The notes under the pieces are model-generated. The model worked only from the letters and a program-made list of their open reading frames with translations, ran no database searches and had not been told where the DNA came from. Positions 1 through 11,315 of a stretch of DNA of 64,000 bases are shown here, in pieces; position 1 is the first letter of the stretch; each line of letters starts with the position of its first letter. Source of the DNA: Flavobacteriales bacterium (GTDB lineage Bacteria; Bacteroidota; Bacteroidia; Flavobacteriales; TMED113); the NCBI GenBank assembly GCA_002714185.1, contig PAWM01000017.1, forward strand, positions 3,877 through 67,876. The letters are read 5' to 3'. The translations under genes were made by a program, and so were the position numbers.

Positions 1-632
1 AAATGTGACACCTCACCCTTATTACTAGGGTCACTGTAATCACCTCGCACTAACTCAATAGCATGTTTAAATCCTCGAATATTAATAAAATTCATCCTAA
101 AAGTAAAATATAATGCCCCAAAAACTAACCACATAACAATAAATGGAATATTTTTATCAGCATTAAAAGGCTTTGTTATATCATAAAATATTACCCCTCC
201 TATTTTATCAACAACAGGAGAAAATAAATCATTAACACCTTTTGAAAACATATTAACTTTATTCGAAAAACTATGGGTAAATTTAAATTGAAGCAAGCCT
301 TCAGATAAATGTAATTTTGTTGAAGATAATTCGACTATCTTGAATAATCGAACCGTATCAATAGGACTATTGTAGTGAAACTTTAGTGTGTCTTCAATTA
401 AAGACCATTGACCAAAAGCATTAATTAATCCGACTTCATATTCAAATGTTCCATCCTTACTTAAGGACAAATAATCATTTGGACCAATAGAAACATCTAG
501 ACCAATAATCTCACTATATGAGTATTCACCTATGATTGAGGAAGATTGATTTATTTGTGATAACAAACATGATTGAATTGACACAAATAATAGAAAAAAA
601 GAAACCAGAAAGTAATAAGAGTTGTTTTTCAT
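1..632 (-). CDS. Sodium:alanine (AGCS-family) symporter, partial (C-terminus outside window), with N-terminal signal peptide and lipocalin-like segment
   Basis: Manual reverse-strand translation from ATG at 632 is open to the window edge; ends ...[37 protein letters not shown], typical of AGCS transporters. Confidence 0.85.
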   Translation of the reverse strand, partial: [210 protein letters not shown]

Positions 633-1504
633 AAAAATCGATTTATAACATCATTTAAATTCATTGGAGTAAAATTAAAATCTTTTTTTGCTTTATCAAT
701 AAGAAGACTAGAGTTTATAGGCCTAATAGCCTTTTGACTTAAATCCTTAGTACTAATATTTTTAATTAAAGAAGTATTTGAATCCATATTTTTAACAAAA
801 TTACAAACAATATCAAAAATCGATAAACTTTCTCCACTGGAAATATGATAAATTCCATTTTTTTTAAGCTTTACAATTATTAAAATAGCAGAAACTAAAT
901 CAAAAATATATGTCGGTGTACGATATTGATCATCAACTATTTTTAATTCTACATTTTCCTTGATTTTTTTAATAAATCTAGTTAAAAAATTATTTCCAGT
1001 TAAATTATATAAAAGAGACGTGCGTATTATTGCATAATCTACACCACTCTTAATTATTTTATTTTCTGCCTCCAATTTAGAGAAACCATAATAATTTACT
1101 GGATCACAAAAATCATTTTCTTTATACTCTCCTTTTTTACCATTAAAAACAAAATCTGTTGAAATCTGAATAAAATGTATTCGATTCTCTATTGAATATG
1201 GAATAAAATTATTCAAACTATCACAATTAATACTTAGACATTCACTTTGATTTAGTTGACATCTATCAACATCTGTTAAAGCTGCTGCATTAATAATAAT
1301 TGAAGGTTGATGTTTTTGCAATACCTCTAAACATTTTGAGGGAGATTGAATATCTAATTCTAGATAAATATGATTATGATAACTTATCCTATCTTTTCCT
1401 AAACCAGTCGCAATTACATCGTAATTATTTTTCTGAAACTGCATACGCAATTCTTTGCCTAAGAACCCATTACCCCCAGTAATTAAAACTTTCATTTTTT
1501 TCAC
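629..1504 (-). CDS. dTDP-4-dehydrorhamnose reductase-like (RmlD family SDR)
   Basis: VLITGGNGFLGKEL Rossmann motif, YGFSKLEAE (YxxxK), RmlD-like length; 4-nt overlap with upstream and downstream-type coupling. Confidence 0.8.
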   Translation of the reverse strand: MKKMKVLITGGNGFLGKELRMQFQKNNYDVIATGLGKDRISYHNHIYLELDIQSPSKCLEVLQKHQPSIIINAAALTDVDRCQLNQSECLSINCDSLNNFIPYSIENRIHFIQISTDFVFNGKKGEYKENDFCDPVNYYGFSKLEAENKIIKSGVDYAIIRTSLLYNLTGNNFLTRFIKKIKENVELKIVDDQYRTPTYIFDLVSAILIIVKLKKNGIYHISSGESLSIFDIVCNFVKNMDSNTSLIKNISTKDLSQKAIRPINSSLLIDKAKKDFNFTPMNLNDVINRFL

Positions 1505-2325
1505 TAAAAAATAATTTTTTTATCTTTCAATAGCAATTCCATCTCTTGCTGAATACTTAATGAAACTTGTCTAATTTCATCTTTAAAATCAGTGTCTGAT
1601 CCAGCATATATTATAGCTCTAGAAACATTAACTAATAAACCGCAATTTTTATTATGACCATAGTTAAATACATCTTTTACACTTCCACCCTGTGCACCAA
1701 CACCAGGAACCAAAAAAAAATGATTTGAAGCAATTTTTCTTATCTCCTTCATTTCTGATAAACGTGTAGCACCAACAACAAACATTGTATTGTATTGATC
1801 TGTCCATGAATTAACTTGATGAACTAATTCTAAATATAAGGGGATATTATTATTTGTGATTATATTTTGAATAGCCGAAGCACTAGGATTAGAAGTTGCA
1901 ATCAGTAAAATTGCCCATTTATTTTTTCTTAAAAATGGACTAACTGAATCTAAGCCCATGTAAGGTGAAATAGTAACTCCATGACACTTTAGATAATCGA
2001 AAAAAGTATCAGCATACATATTTGCAGAATTGAATATATCTGATCTTTTTGCATCAGCTATAATAAAATGTTCATCTGGAATATACTTAATAGTCTTTTC
2101 CAAACTAGACCAACCAGAGGGTCCTAGTTTTTCGTAAAATGCTAAATTAGGCTTATAAGCTACACAAAGATCACTAGTTGCATCTATAATAGCTTTATTA
2201 AATTCAAAAACAGGATCTTCATAATCAAGAAGACATTTTGGTAGAAGATTTAAATCAGGATCTAAACCAACACATAAAAAAGATTTCTTACAGCGAATAT
2301 TATTAACAATTGAATTCAAATTCAT
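1504..2325 (-). CDS. pyrF: Orotidine 5'-phosphate decarboxylase
   Basis: CVGLDPD, FIIADAKRSDI and LVPGVGAQGG motifs. Confidence 0.93.
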   Translation of the reverse strand: MNLNSIVNNIRCKKSFLCVGLDPDLNLLPKCLLDYEDPVFEFNKAIIDATSDLCVAYKPNLAFYEKLGPSGWSSLEKTIKYIPDEHFIIADAKRSDIFNSANMYADTFFDYLKCHGVTISPYMGLDSVSPFLRKNKWAILLIATSNPSASAIQNIITNNNIPLYLELVHQVNSWTDQYNTMFVVGATRLSEMKEIRKIASNHFFLVPGVGAQGGSVKDVFNYGHNKNCGLLVNVSRAIIYAGSDTDFKDEIRQVSLSIQQEMELLLKDKKIIF

Positions 2326-3390
2326 TTAACCCATTTTTAATTTTTCTGCATTTTCAGCTATTTTCAATTCTTCAACTAACTTATTAATATCACCATTAAC
2401 AATTTCACTAAGGGAGTATAAAGTTAAACCAATTCTATGATCTGTGACTCGACCTTGTGGATAATTATAAGTTCTTATTTTATCCGATCTATCGCCTGTT
2501 TTTACCATAGTTTTTCTTTGACCATCAATTTCTGCATTTCTTTTTTTCAACTCGATTTCATAAATTCTAGATCTCAATACTTTTAATGCTTTAGCATAAT
2601 TTTTTATTTGAGATTTTTGATCTTGACATTGAGCAACTACCCCAGTCGGCACATGAGTTAATCTAACTGCAGAGTAAGTAGTGTTAACAGATTGCCCACC
2701 CGGCCCCGAAGAACAATAAGTCTCTTTTTTAATATCACTATCATTTAGCTTAATATCAAAATCCTCTACTTCAGGTAAAACTACAACACTAGCTGCAGAA
2801 GTATGAACACGACCCTGAGTCTCAGTTTGAGGCACTCTCTGTACTCTATGCACACCAGACTCATATTTTAACTCCCCATAAACATCAACACCTGTTACAT
2901 TAAAAACAATTTCTTTAAATCCTCCCGACACACCTTCACTTACATCCATTAGTTCATACTTCCATTTTTTGGAATCAATATATTTAGAATACATTCTAAA
3001 TAAATCACCTGCAAAAATACTTGCCTCATCTCCACCAGCACCAGCTCTAATTTCAACAACTGCATTTTTTGAATCATCTGGATCTTTAGGTATTAGTAAT
3101 AATTTTAAATCAGCTTCAATTTTTTTATTTAAAACATTTGATTCTTCTAAATCTAATTTAGCTAACTCTCTTAGTTCAGAGTCTTTTTCATTTTTTAATA
3201 TATCTTTAGCTTCTTTGATATTGCGAGTAATCTTAATATATTGATCAATAACCTTTATCAAAGGTGTTAAGTCCTTATACTCCTTATTTAATTTGATATA
3301 CCTTGGTAAATCAGAAATAATACTAGGCTCAACAATTAATGCTGAAACCTCATTAAACCTTTCTTTTATTGCATATAATTTATCTAACAT
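2326..3390 (-). CDS. prfA: Peptide chain release factor 1
   Basis: GAGGDEA..., [22 protein letters not shown] motif; 354 aa. Confidence 0.96.
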   Translation of the reverse strand: MLDKLYAIKERFNEVSALIVEPSIISDLPRYIKLNKEYKDLTPLIKVIDQYIKITRNIKEAKDILKNEKDSELRELAKLDLEESNVLNKKIEADLKLLLIPKDPDDSKNAVVEIRAGAGGDEASIFAGDLFRMYSKYIDSKKWKYELMDVSEGVSGGFKEIVFNVTGVDVYGELKYESGVHRVQRVPQTETQGRVHTSAASVVVLPEVEDFDIKLNDSDIKKETYCSSGPGGQSVNTTYSAVRLTHVPTGVVAQCQDQKSQIKNYAKALKVLRSRIYEIELKKRNAEIDGQRKTMVKTGDRSDKIRTYNYPQGRVTDHRIGLTLYSLSEIVNGDINKLVEELKIAENAEKLKMG

Positions 3391-3391
3391 G

Positions 3392-4546
3392 TTAATAGGA
3401 AATTATACCATCTGGCGATGTAATAGTTAATTTTTTTTTCTGAGATTTTTCCACATAACCAATAATTTGAGCATCTACATTAAAAGATTTAGCGATTCTG
3501 ATAATTGAATTTGCAACATCCTCATGAACATATAATTCCATTCGATGCCCCATATTAAACACTTTATACATTTCTTTCCATGAAGTGTCAGATTCTTGTT
3601 TTAAGAAATCAAAAATTGGCGGAACTTCAAACATATTATTTTTATAGATATGTAAATTATCAATAAAGTGTAATATCTTTGTTTGACCACCTCCTGTACA
3701 ATGCACCATACCACAAATATGTTTTTTATATTTTTTAAATATTTCTTTTATGATAGGAGCATAAGTTCTAGTAGGAGATAGTACTAATTGTCCTAATTCA
3801 TTGTCAAATAACTTATCAGACAGAAGTTTAGATCCACTATAAGCTAATTCTTCTTCCATCAATGGATCAAAACTTTCTGGAAATTCAACACCTAACTTTT
3901 TATTAAAAATATCATGTCTTGCAGAAGTTAAACCATTACTACCAATTCCCGAATTATAAGAATTCTCATATGTTGATTGACCATAAGAAGCAAGTCCAAC
4001 AATGACATTTCCTGGTGCAATATTTGCATTATCAATAATATCATTTTTATGCACGCGACTAATAATTGTATTATCAACTATCAGAGTACGAACAATGTCA
4101 CCAACATCCGCGGTTTCACCTCCGGAAGAAATAATATTTATATCCCATTCCTTATACTGATCAACTAATTCACTAGTTGAATTTATCAACATAGAGATAA
4201 CATCACCTGAAATTAAATTTTTATTACGACCAATTGTAGAAGATAAAATAAAATTATCTATTGCACCAACACACAACAAATCATCAATATTCATAACTAG
4301 AGCATCTTGTGCTATACCTTTCCAAACAGATAAATCATTAAATTTTTTCCAATATATATATGCTAAAGAAGATTTGGTTCCAGCTCCATCAGCATGCATA
4401 GCTAAACAATAATCTGAATCGCCAGTTAAATAATCAGGAATTAACTTACAGAAGGCATTAGGAAACAAACCCTTGTCTATTTTTTTAATAGCATTATGAA
4501 CATCTTCTTTATCTGCAGACACTCCTCTTCTTAAATACTTTTCCAT
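3392..4546 (-). CDS. purM: Phosphoribosylformylglycinamidine cyclo-ligase
   Basis: [37 protein letters not shown] motifs. Confidence 0.9.
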   Translation of the reverse strand: MEKYLRRGVSADKEDVHNAIKKIDKGLFPNAFCKLIPDYLTGDSDYCLAMHADGAGTKSSLAYIYWKKFNDLSVWKGIAQDALVMNIDDLLCVGAIDNFILSSTIGRNKNLISGDVISMLINSTSELVDQYKEWDINIISSGGETADVGDIVRTLIVDNTIISRVHKNDIIDNANIAPGNVIVGLASYGQSTYENSYNSGIGSNGLTSARHDIFNKKLGVEFPESFDPLMEEELAYSGSKLLSDKLFDNELGQLVLSPTRTYAPIIKEIFKKYKKHICGMVHCTGGGQTKILHFIDNLHIYKNNMFEVPPIFDFLKQESDTSWKEMYKVFNMGHRMELYVHEDVANSIIRIAKSFNVDAQIIGYVEKSQKKKLTITSPDGIISY

Positions 4547-4560
4547 ACGAATTATAAAAT

Positions 4561-4588
4561 AAAAAGAGTATCGGAGAGATACTCTTTT
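4561..4588. terminator. Hairpin, rho-independent-like terminator between porE-like gene and purM
   Basis: aaaaagagtatc-ggaga-gatactctttt: 11-bp stem with 5-nt loop flanked by A/T tracts. Confidence 0.6.
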
Positions 4589-4621
4589 ATTAAATTTAAA
4601 TTATATTTTTTTTATTTACAA

Positions 4622-6940
4622 TCAATTAATCTGCTCTATAAAATTACCCTTTGAATCTGTTGGAATCACATTCCCCTCTTTATCAATAAGAGCTCTTTGA
4701 ATCTTGTCATTTTCATCTTTTAAATTCGGATTTTTCTTCAACCAATCATCTAAATTAGAATCCAATACTTTAAAATCAGTTCTTCTATTTTTTTGATGAG
4801 CTATTTCTCTCAGTTTTTTAGACTTTAAATTAGCAATATAATTTGCATTTAATTCACCAACAGGTAAATTATCTTCTGATTCTTCAAGAATAACTGGCTC
4901 TGTTGATGCCATACCTAGCGGAACTAATCTTGCTGGATTAACACCTTGTTCAACTAAATAGTCAACACAGCTTTGTGCACGGTCAAAAGACAACCTTGCA
5001 TTTAGTGTATCACTTCCCCTAATATCTGTGTGTGATCTAAGTTCAATCACAACATTAGGCCAATCATTATTTAATAGTGAAACTAATGAATCTAGTTCAT
5101 TTTTAGATGCTTCTCTTAAATCAGATTTACCTAAATCAAATAGAACACTTTTTAAAACAAGAGGACGCCTCATGGTTTTCATTTCAAATTTTCTATACAT
5201 TGAATACTCTAAATGACCTTCTTGATAGCTACAAGTATTTGGAGCATTAGCCTCTTCCATTTCCTTTGTTATATATTCACAATCCCGATTTTTTATATTA
5301 TGAGTATTTAAAGTAGTGTCAACTTGTTGAAAAAACCATTCTTTATTAACTACAATTCTATAGTCTTCATCTTCTCTAAAGTTACATTCATCAAATGAAA
5401 ATTTACCAAATCCGTCAGTATGTGCGATATTACTTGATGATGGGCCAATAAGTTCAATTTGAGCCCCTTGTATTGGAGAGCCATCAGCAACATCTACGAT
5501 TTGACCAGAAAGATTGAAGAAAATTTGTTGTTTATCAAAATAATAGATATCAACCTTACCTTTACTTTTCCATTTACTACCAACTCTATTAGAAGAAAAA
5601 TAACCTTTTAACTCTGGCTCTAATCCAGCTTGCGAATAATTTTCAAATGTAATTCCAAAATCATCAAAACAAGTATTTACAGGATATTGTAAATTTTCAG
5701 CCTCATTAAACATTGTCACCACAGTTCCATCAAAATTTACGTTATACTCAGCCTTAAAAATATCAAGAACACCCATACCAGGTCTACCATTTGAGGAAAA
5801 ATATAAATTATTTGTAGAAGCACTAAATACAGGAAACCCTTCATCTCCTTCACTATTTACATTGGGACCTAAATTTTCAGGCTCGCCCCACGATTTTTTT
5901 CTTCTATCATAACGACTAACATAAATATCAGAACCCCCGAATCCTCCGTCAATTTCAGCTGCAAAAAAAAGACTCTTTTCGTCAGGACTAATTGAAGGTC
6001 CATGCACATCAACCAGAGTATCGACTGGTATCATCTCCATAGTTACATCTCTAAATTTTTTTCCTCTGAAATTGGCTGAATAAATTCTTCTGCCTTGATA
6101 TCGGTTTTTTGTAAAAATCGATCTCGTGAAAAATATTTTATTCCCACGTTTATTAAATGAAATAACACCTTCTTCGGAATTTTTTAAATTAATAATATCA
6201 GCTAAGCCAGCATCAATATTGGTTAAGGTGGTTTCATCCCAATCAGGAGGTGCAACTACTTTACTAGATGTCTTTCTTGATTTGCCTTTTTTTTCCGGTT
6301 TTTTTATAGAGAAAATATCAGTAAAATATTGTCCTGTAATCTGATTGGTACTTCTACCTAAAACACCATCTCTAGAGGATGTGAAAAATAACTCGTCATT
6401 TTTTTTCCCTTTAATTACTGGTGAAAAATCATCAGCTTTAGAATTCAAGTCACTTCCAGCATTTACAACCCTATACTTGCTTCCATCCTGAATCCATTCC
6501 TGAGTTAACTCTAACGATTCTAAAGCAAATGGGCCTTTAGGGTTTTCTGGATCTAATTTGATAAATTTCTCATATTCAATCTGTGCTTTATCAAATTTCT
6601 CCATTCCTTTATAACATTCTGCTAAGTAATAATGCACTAAAGGGTTATCATACCTCATTTTAATAGTTCTACGAAAATTGGTTTCTGCTTTTTTAAAATC
6701 TCCAAGGAAAAAATAACATTGAGCTAATTTAAAACCTATTTCATTTTTTTCAGCTCTATCGTTTGATCTTTGATATGCGTTTCTAAAAATATTTTCTGCT
6801 TTACCAAATTCTCCATTGTCAAAAGCTTTATTACCTTTTATAAAATCACCTGATTGAGCAAATGTCATAGTTGATATTGAGATAAAAAATAATAGTATAT
6901 AATTTTGGACTTTCATATAAAAAAATTTTGTCATATTCAT
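4622..6940 (-). CDS. PorE-like T9SS protein: TPR + PD40/WD40-like repeats + carboxypeptidase-regulatory-like domain + OmpA C-terminal domain (start may be ATG at 6916)
   Basis: TPR-like N-terminus, SPDEKSLFFAAEIDGGFGGSDIYVS repeats, SGQIVDVADGSPIQGAQIELIG, and VVIELRSHTDIRGSDTLNARLSFDRAQSCVDYL OmpA motif. Confidence 0.8.
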   Translation of the reverse strand: MNMTKFFYMKVQNYILLFFISISTMTFAQSGDFIKGNKAFDNGEFGKAENIFRNAYQRSNDRAEKNEIGFKLAQCYFFLGDFKKAETNFRRTIKMRYDNPLVHYYLAECYKGMEKFDKAQIEYEKFIKLDPENPKGPFALESLELTQEWIQDGSKYRVVNAGSDLNSKADDFSPVIKGKKNDELFFTSSRDGVLGRSTNQITGQYFTDIFSIKKPEKKGKSRKTSSKVVAPPDWDETTLTNIDAGLADIINLKNSEEGVISFNKRGNKIFFTRSIFTKNRYQGRRIYSANFRGKKFRDVTMEMIPVDTLVDVHGPSISPDEKSLFFAAEIDGGFGGSDIYVSRYDRRKKSWGEPENLGPNVNSEGDEGFPVFSASTNNLYFSSNGRPGMGVLDIFKAEYNVNFDGTVVTMFNEAENLQYPVNTCFDDFGITFENYSQAGLEPELKGYFSSNRVGSKWKSKGKVDIYYFDKQQIFFNLSGQIVDVADGSPIQGAQIELIGPSSSNIAHTDGFGKFSFDECNFREDEDYRIVVNKEWFFQQVDTTLNTHNIKNRDCEYITKEMEEANAPNTCSYQEGHLEYSMYRKFEMKTMRRPLVLKSVLFDLGKSDLREASKNELDSLVSLLNNDWPNVVIELRSHTDIRGSDTLNARLSFDRAQSCVDYLVEQGVNPARLVPLGMASTEPVILEESEDNLPVGELNANYIANLKSKKLREIAHQKNRRTDFKVLDSNLDDWLKKNPNLKDENDKIQRALIDKEGNVIPTDSKGNFIEQIN

Positions 6941-7006
6941 AAAATTATAATCTGCAATTTAACAATTAATTTCGTAGAAGGAAAAAAAAAAGAACAATTA
7001 CATCAT

Positions 7007-8014
7007 TTAAGATACAGACTCAACTGTTTTAATCATAACAGCAACAATCTCATAAGGACATGCATTTGATGCTGGTCTTCTATCCTCAAGATAACCTTTC
7101 CAATCATTAGCAGGCATAGAAATAGGTATTCTAATCGATGCACCTCTATCAGAAACTCCATAACTAAACTTCTCAATAGATTGAGTTTCGTGTAATCCAG
7201 TTAAACGTTGATCATTTGAAGAACCATAAACAGCAATATGTTCATCATGTACTTTTCCAATTGCATCACAAATAGCATGAATATATTTTTTCCCACCAAT
7301 ATCTCTCATTTTTTCATTTGAGAAATTACAGTGCATTCCTGAGCCATTCCAATCACCTTGAACAGGTTTAGGATGAAATTCTAAACCGACACCATATTCT
7401 TCAGTGACTCTGTGTAATAAATATCTTGCCACCCATAAATCGTCCCCTGCTGCAAATGGATCAGTTCCTAATACCTGAAACTCCCACTGACCTAATAAAA
7501 CCTCCGCATTGATACCAGTAATATTCAAACCTGCTTCTAAACATAAATCTAAATGTGCTTCAACAATCTCTCTTCCTGCAACATTTTTGTTACCTACAGA
7601 GCAATAATACATTCCTTGAGGATTTGGAAATCCTTGCTCAGGAAAACCTAATGGTCTCGAACCATCCATTAATGTATATTCTTGTTCAAAACCAAACCAA
7701 TAATCATTAAAGCCATCTTTAATTCTAGATCGAGTATTGGATTTATGAGGAGTACCATCAGGATTCATAACTTCACATAAAACTAAATATGCATTTAATC
7801 TAGCTGGATCTTTATATATTTTAACAGGACTTAATACACAATCAGAAAAACTACCTTCAGCTTGTAGGGTAGAACTACCGTCAAAAGACCAGTCTGGTAA
7901 AGTAGAAACTTTTTCATCAAAATTGTTAAATTTTAAAACTTTGGTCTTACTTCTAAGGTTAGCTTCTGGCTGATAGCCATCTAGCCATATATATTCAAAT
8001 TTAAAAGGTGTCAT
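7007..8014 (-). CDS. glnA: Glutamine synthetase, GSII (eukaryote-type) family
   Basis: EYIWLDGY, WSFDGSST, FGFEQEYTL, INAEVLLGQWEFQV, NGSGMHCNFS motifs; 335 aa. Confidence 0.9.
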   Translation of the reverse strand: MTPFKFEYIWLDGYQPEANLRSKTKVLKFNNFDEKVSTLPDWSFDGSSTLQAEGSFSDCVLSPVKIYKDPARLNAYLVLCEVMNPDGTPHKSNTRSRIKDGFNDYWFGFEQEYTLMDGSRPLGFPEQGFPNPQGMYYCSVGNKNVAGREIVEAHLDLCLEAGLNITGINAEVLLGQWEFQVLGTDPFAAGDDLWVARYLLHRVTEEYGVGLEFHPKPVQGDWNGSGMHCNFSNEKMRDIGGKKYIHAICDAIGKVHDEHIAVYGSSNDQRLTGLHETQSIEKFSYGVSDRGASIRIPISMPANDWKGYLEDRRPASNACPYEIVAVMIKTVESVS

Positions 8015-8159
8015 GGGAGATTAATTTAATAATTAGTTAATAAAATAGTATTGATTAGACAATAAATTTATTGTATAAATAAAAAATATCTAAAATTAAT
8101 TATAGTAATTTATCAACATAACTATGTTTTTATTAACACAGTATCAATAAACACTAAAA

Positions 8160-8342
8160 TCAATTTTTAAAATCAGAATCAAAATCTCTATATATATCAT
8201 CAATAGAATTTTTAATTTTATAAAAAACTCTACCAATATCTTTCATTAAAGAAGGGAAGTTTTTAGATCCAAAAAATATTAAATAAATCAATAATATGAT
8301 AAATATTTCACCAAAACCTAGATTTAATAAAAAAAAATACAT
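8160..8342 (-). CDS. Sec-independent (Tat) translocase TatA/TatB-like small protein
   Basis: Short TM helix then FGSKNFPSLMKDIGRVFYKIKNSI amphipathic helix with FG-x-K-x-xP motif. Confidence 0.7.
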   Translation of the reverse strand: MYFFLLNLGFGEIFIILLIYLIFFGSKNFPSLMKDIGRVFYKIKNSIDDIYRDFDSDFKN

Positions 8343-8357
8343 TAGTAAATTTTAAAA

Positions 8358-11315
8358 TTAAGATGCAAGTTTTTCGTGTTTTGTCGTATCATACATTATT
8401 GGAGAAGCAATAAATAGTGAAGAATAAGTTCCAACAATAACTCCTGTCATAATTGCAAACATAAAACCTCTAACAATTTCACCACCAAAAACAAATATAA
8501 CTAGTAATACAAAAAAGGTAGTTAAAGATGTATTTATTGTTCTACTTAAAGTACTATTTAAAGCACGATTAATCACATCACTATTATCACCTACTTTAAT
8601 TACAATATATTCCCTAATTCTGTCAAAAACAACAACAGTGTCGTTTAAAGAATAACCTATCACTGTTAAAACAGCTGCAATAAATGCCTGATCAATTTCT
8701 AATGAAAAAGGTAAAATACCATAGAAAACTGAAAAAATTGATAACAATATCATTACATCATGAAATACCGCAATAACTGCACCTAGACTATATTGCCATT
8801 TTTTGAATCTAAATAATATATATAAGAATATTAAAATTAAAGAAAATAATATTGACCATACCGCAGATTTTTTTATGTCGTCAGCAATAGTAGGGCCAAC
8901 TAGTTGAGAACTCATTATCTCATAATTATCAACACTTATTAAAGATAATCCATCGTTTAATTGTTTCTCCACATACTCGTCTGCACTTAAATCATCAATC
9001 ATATAGTTAGTAGTAATTTTTACTTGATTAATATTTCCAAATGTTTTTACTTCTGGGAACATATTCAAACCTTTATCTGTAACAAAAACATTTCCAAGAG
9101 AAGATCTTATTTCATTAGTTGACACTGGGGCATCAAAGCGAACAATATATGTTCGACCTCCTTGAAAATCAACACCTTGATTTAAACCCTTTGTAAATAA
9201 GGAAAATATACCTATTGAGATGATTAAACCTGATAAAATATAATATCGTTTACGATTAGGAATAAAAGAAATATTTAAATTTTTAAATGCATTGTTAGTA
9301 ATGAAATTAGAAAAATTAATTGTTCTTTTAGAATTAATTCTAGATTCAAAAATTAATCTAGTAATAAAGATTGCACAAAAAAGCGAAGTCAAAATCCCTA
9401 TAATAAGAGTAGTTGCAAAACCCTTAATAGGACCTGAACCAAAATAAAATAAAACAACACCTGTAAGCAGAGTTGTAATATTTGCATCAATAATTGAGCT
9501 ATATGCCTGCATATAACCATCTCTTATTGCTAATGTCAAACCTTTTCCTTGTGATATTTCTTCTCTAATTCTTTCATATATTAACACATTAGCATCAACA
9601 GACATACCTATGGTTAAAACAATACCTGCTATTCCTGGTAATGTTAATACACCGCCTAGACCAGATAATGCTCCAAAAATAAAAAACATATTTATAATTA
9701 ATGCAACGTTGGAGGCAAGACCAGCATGCATATAATAAAAAATCATATATAGTAAAACAAAACCTAATGCAATTAAAAAAGATTTAAATCCTGCTGAAAT
9801 TGCTTCTTCACCTAATGAAGGACCTACAATTTCTGATTGAATAATCCTTGCAGGTGCCGGAAGCTTTCCTGCCTTAAGAATATTAGCTAAGTCTTGAGCT
9901 TCATCCAAAGTAAAATTACCTGAAATCACAGAACTACCTCCAGAAATTTCTGTGTTAACTACAGGAAATGAATAAACATAGTCGTCTAGTACAACTGCAA
10001 CAGAATTACCAATATTTTCTCTTGTAATCTTTTGCCATAATCTCGCACCACTTCTATTCATTCTCATATTTATTTGAGGATTCCCAAACTGATCAATATC
10101 TTGACTAGCATCAACAATTACATCGCCTGACAACTTAGCCTTGTCTTCTCTATTAGATTTAATAGCAAGTAATCTAAGTCTTTCTTGTTTTTCATCTGCA
10201 GGCTTCGCTTCCCACAAAAATTTAATATTTCTTAAATCATTAGGAATAATCGATAGAACATCTCGATCATTCAAAAAATTATTTACTTTGCTTGTATCTT
10301 TTATTAAAGCTGAACCTACCACAGGACCAGGTATAATTTGTATATTACCACTTGCATCTTGTGCAACTTGTGGAGATAGAACATCAAATAATGTATTAAC
10401 ATTAGAAATAGAATCACTTAAATCAGGTATAACTAAATCTCCTAAGTCTTCTTCATTACTATTTTTATCAATATTATCGTCATTATTAGAATTTTGATTT
10501 GTATTATTTTTCTCGTTTAAAACAATATTAGCTTCTTGAAAAAAATTAATAACATCAATATTATTATGTGTTTCCCAAAACTCTAAAACAGCTGCACTCT
10601 GCAACAATTTCTTTACTCTAACAACATCTTTGACTCCAGGTAGCTCAACAATAATTCTTCCAGTTCTTTCAGCTTTTTGAATGCTGGGCTGAGCAACTCC
10701 AAACTTATCAATTCTGGCTCTTAAAACAGTAAATGCTCTATCAACAGCACCTTCTGCTTCAACCCTAATAATTCTCATAACCTCATCATCGGTAGCATCA
10801 CTTGGTATTTTCTCTCTTAAATCTTTATTTCCAAAAATTCTAGGAGAAGACAACTTACTTATATTATTATTTACATTTAATTCCTGAAAAGATTGTTCAA
10901 AAAGTGTCAAATAATCTAATTGACTATTTTTTTCCATTGTTGAAGCTTTAACTAAAGCTTGATTAAAAATAGGATCCTGACTATTGTCAGAGAGGGCCAC
11001 CAAAATATCTCGCATAGAGATTTCCAATGTAACATTCATACCACCTTGTAAATCTAGACCTAATTTCAACTCACTATCTTGACACTCTGAAAAAGTCCAG
11101 GATTTTTGACCAAAAAATAACCAAGGAGAGTAAACAGGTTCGGTTGATATAGAATCTAAATAATATTGCTCTAAAGCGAAATCACCATTAGAAAATTCAA
11201 CTGCTTTCTTCTGCTCTCTATTTACTACAAAAGTAAATGACAAGGAAAATAGAAAAGAGATGAAAAAAATTATTCCAATAAACTTAATTAAATTTCTAAC
11301 ATTACTATTATTCAT
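8358..11315 (-). CDS. secDF: Fused protein translocase subunit SecDF
   Basis: ELKLGLDLQGGMNVTLE (SecD) plus GVDFQGGRTYIVRFD and SLNDTVVVFDRIRE (SecF) in one 985-aa ORF. Confidence 0.95.
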   Translation of the reverse strand: MNNSNVRNLIKFIGIIFFISFLFSLSFTFVVNREQKKAVEFSNGDFALEQYYLDSISTEPVYSPWLFFGQKSWTFSECQDSELKLGLDLQGGMNVTLEISMRDILVALSDNSQDPIFNQALVKASTMEKNSQLDYLTLFEQSFQELNVNNNISKLSSPRIFGNKDLREKIPSDATDDEVMRIIRVEAEGAVDRAFTVLRARIDKFGVAQPSIQKAERTGRIIVELPGVKDVVRVKKLLQSAAVLEFWETHNNIDVINFFQEANIVLNEKNNTNQNSNNDDNIDKNSNEEDLGDLVIPDLSDSISNVNTLFDVLSPQVAQDASGNIQIIPGPVVGSALIKDTSKVNNFLNDRDVLSIIPNDLRNIKFLWEAKPADEKQERLRLLAIKSNREDKAKLSGDVIVDASQDIDQFGNPQINMRMNRSGARLWQKITRENIGNSVAVVLDDYVYSFPVVNTEISGGSSVISGNFTLDEAQDLANILKAGKLPAPARIIQSEIVGPSLGEEAISAGFKSFLIALGFVLLYMIFYYMHAGLASNVALIINMFFIFGALSGLGGVLTLPGIAGIVLTIGMSVDANVLIYERIREEISQGKGLTLAIRDGYMQAYSSIIDANITTLLTGVVLFYFGSGPIKGFATTLIIGILTSLFCAIFITRLIFESRINSKRTINFSNFITNNAFKNLNISFIPNRKRYYILSGLIISIGIFSLFTKGLNQGVDFQGGRTYIVRFDAPVSTNEIRSSLGNVFVTDKGLNMFPEVKTFGNINQVKITTNYMIDDLSADEYVEKQLNDGLSLISVDNYEIMSSQLVGPTIADDIKKSAVWSILFSLILIFLYILFRFKKWQYSLGAVIAVFHDVMILLSIFSVFYGILPFSLEIDQAFIAAVLTVIGYSLNDTVVVFDRIREYIVIKVGDNSDVINRALNSTLSRTINTSLTTFFVLLVIFVFGGEIVRGFMFAIMTGVIVGTYSSLFIASPIMYDTTKHEKLAS

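Noticed and set aside
2969-3244. 91-aa plus-strand ORF antisense to prfA
   Set aside because: Shadow ORF, Ser/Ile-rich translation of the complementary strand.
10141-10497. 118-aa plus-strand ORF antisense to secDF
   Set aside because: Entirely inside a strongly conserved gene; composition looks like a shadow frame with no start context.
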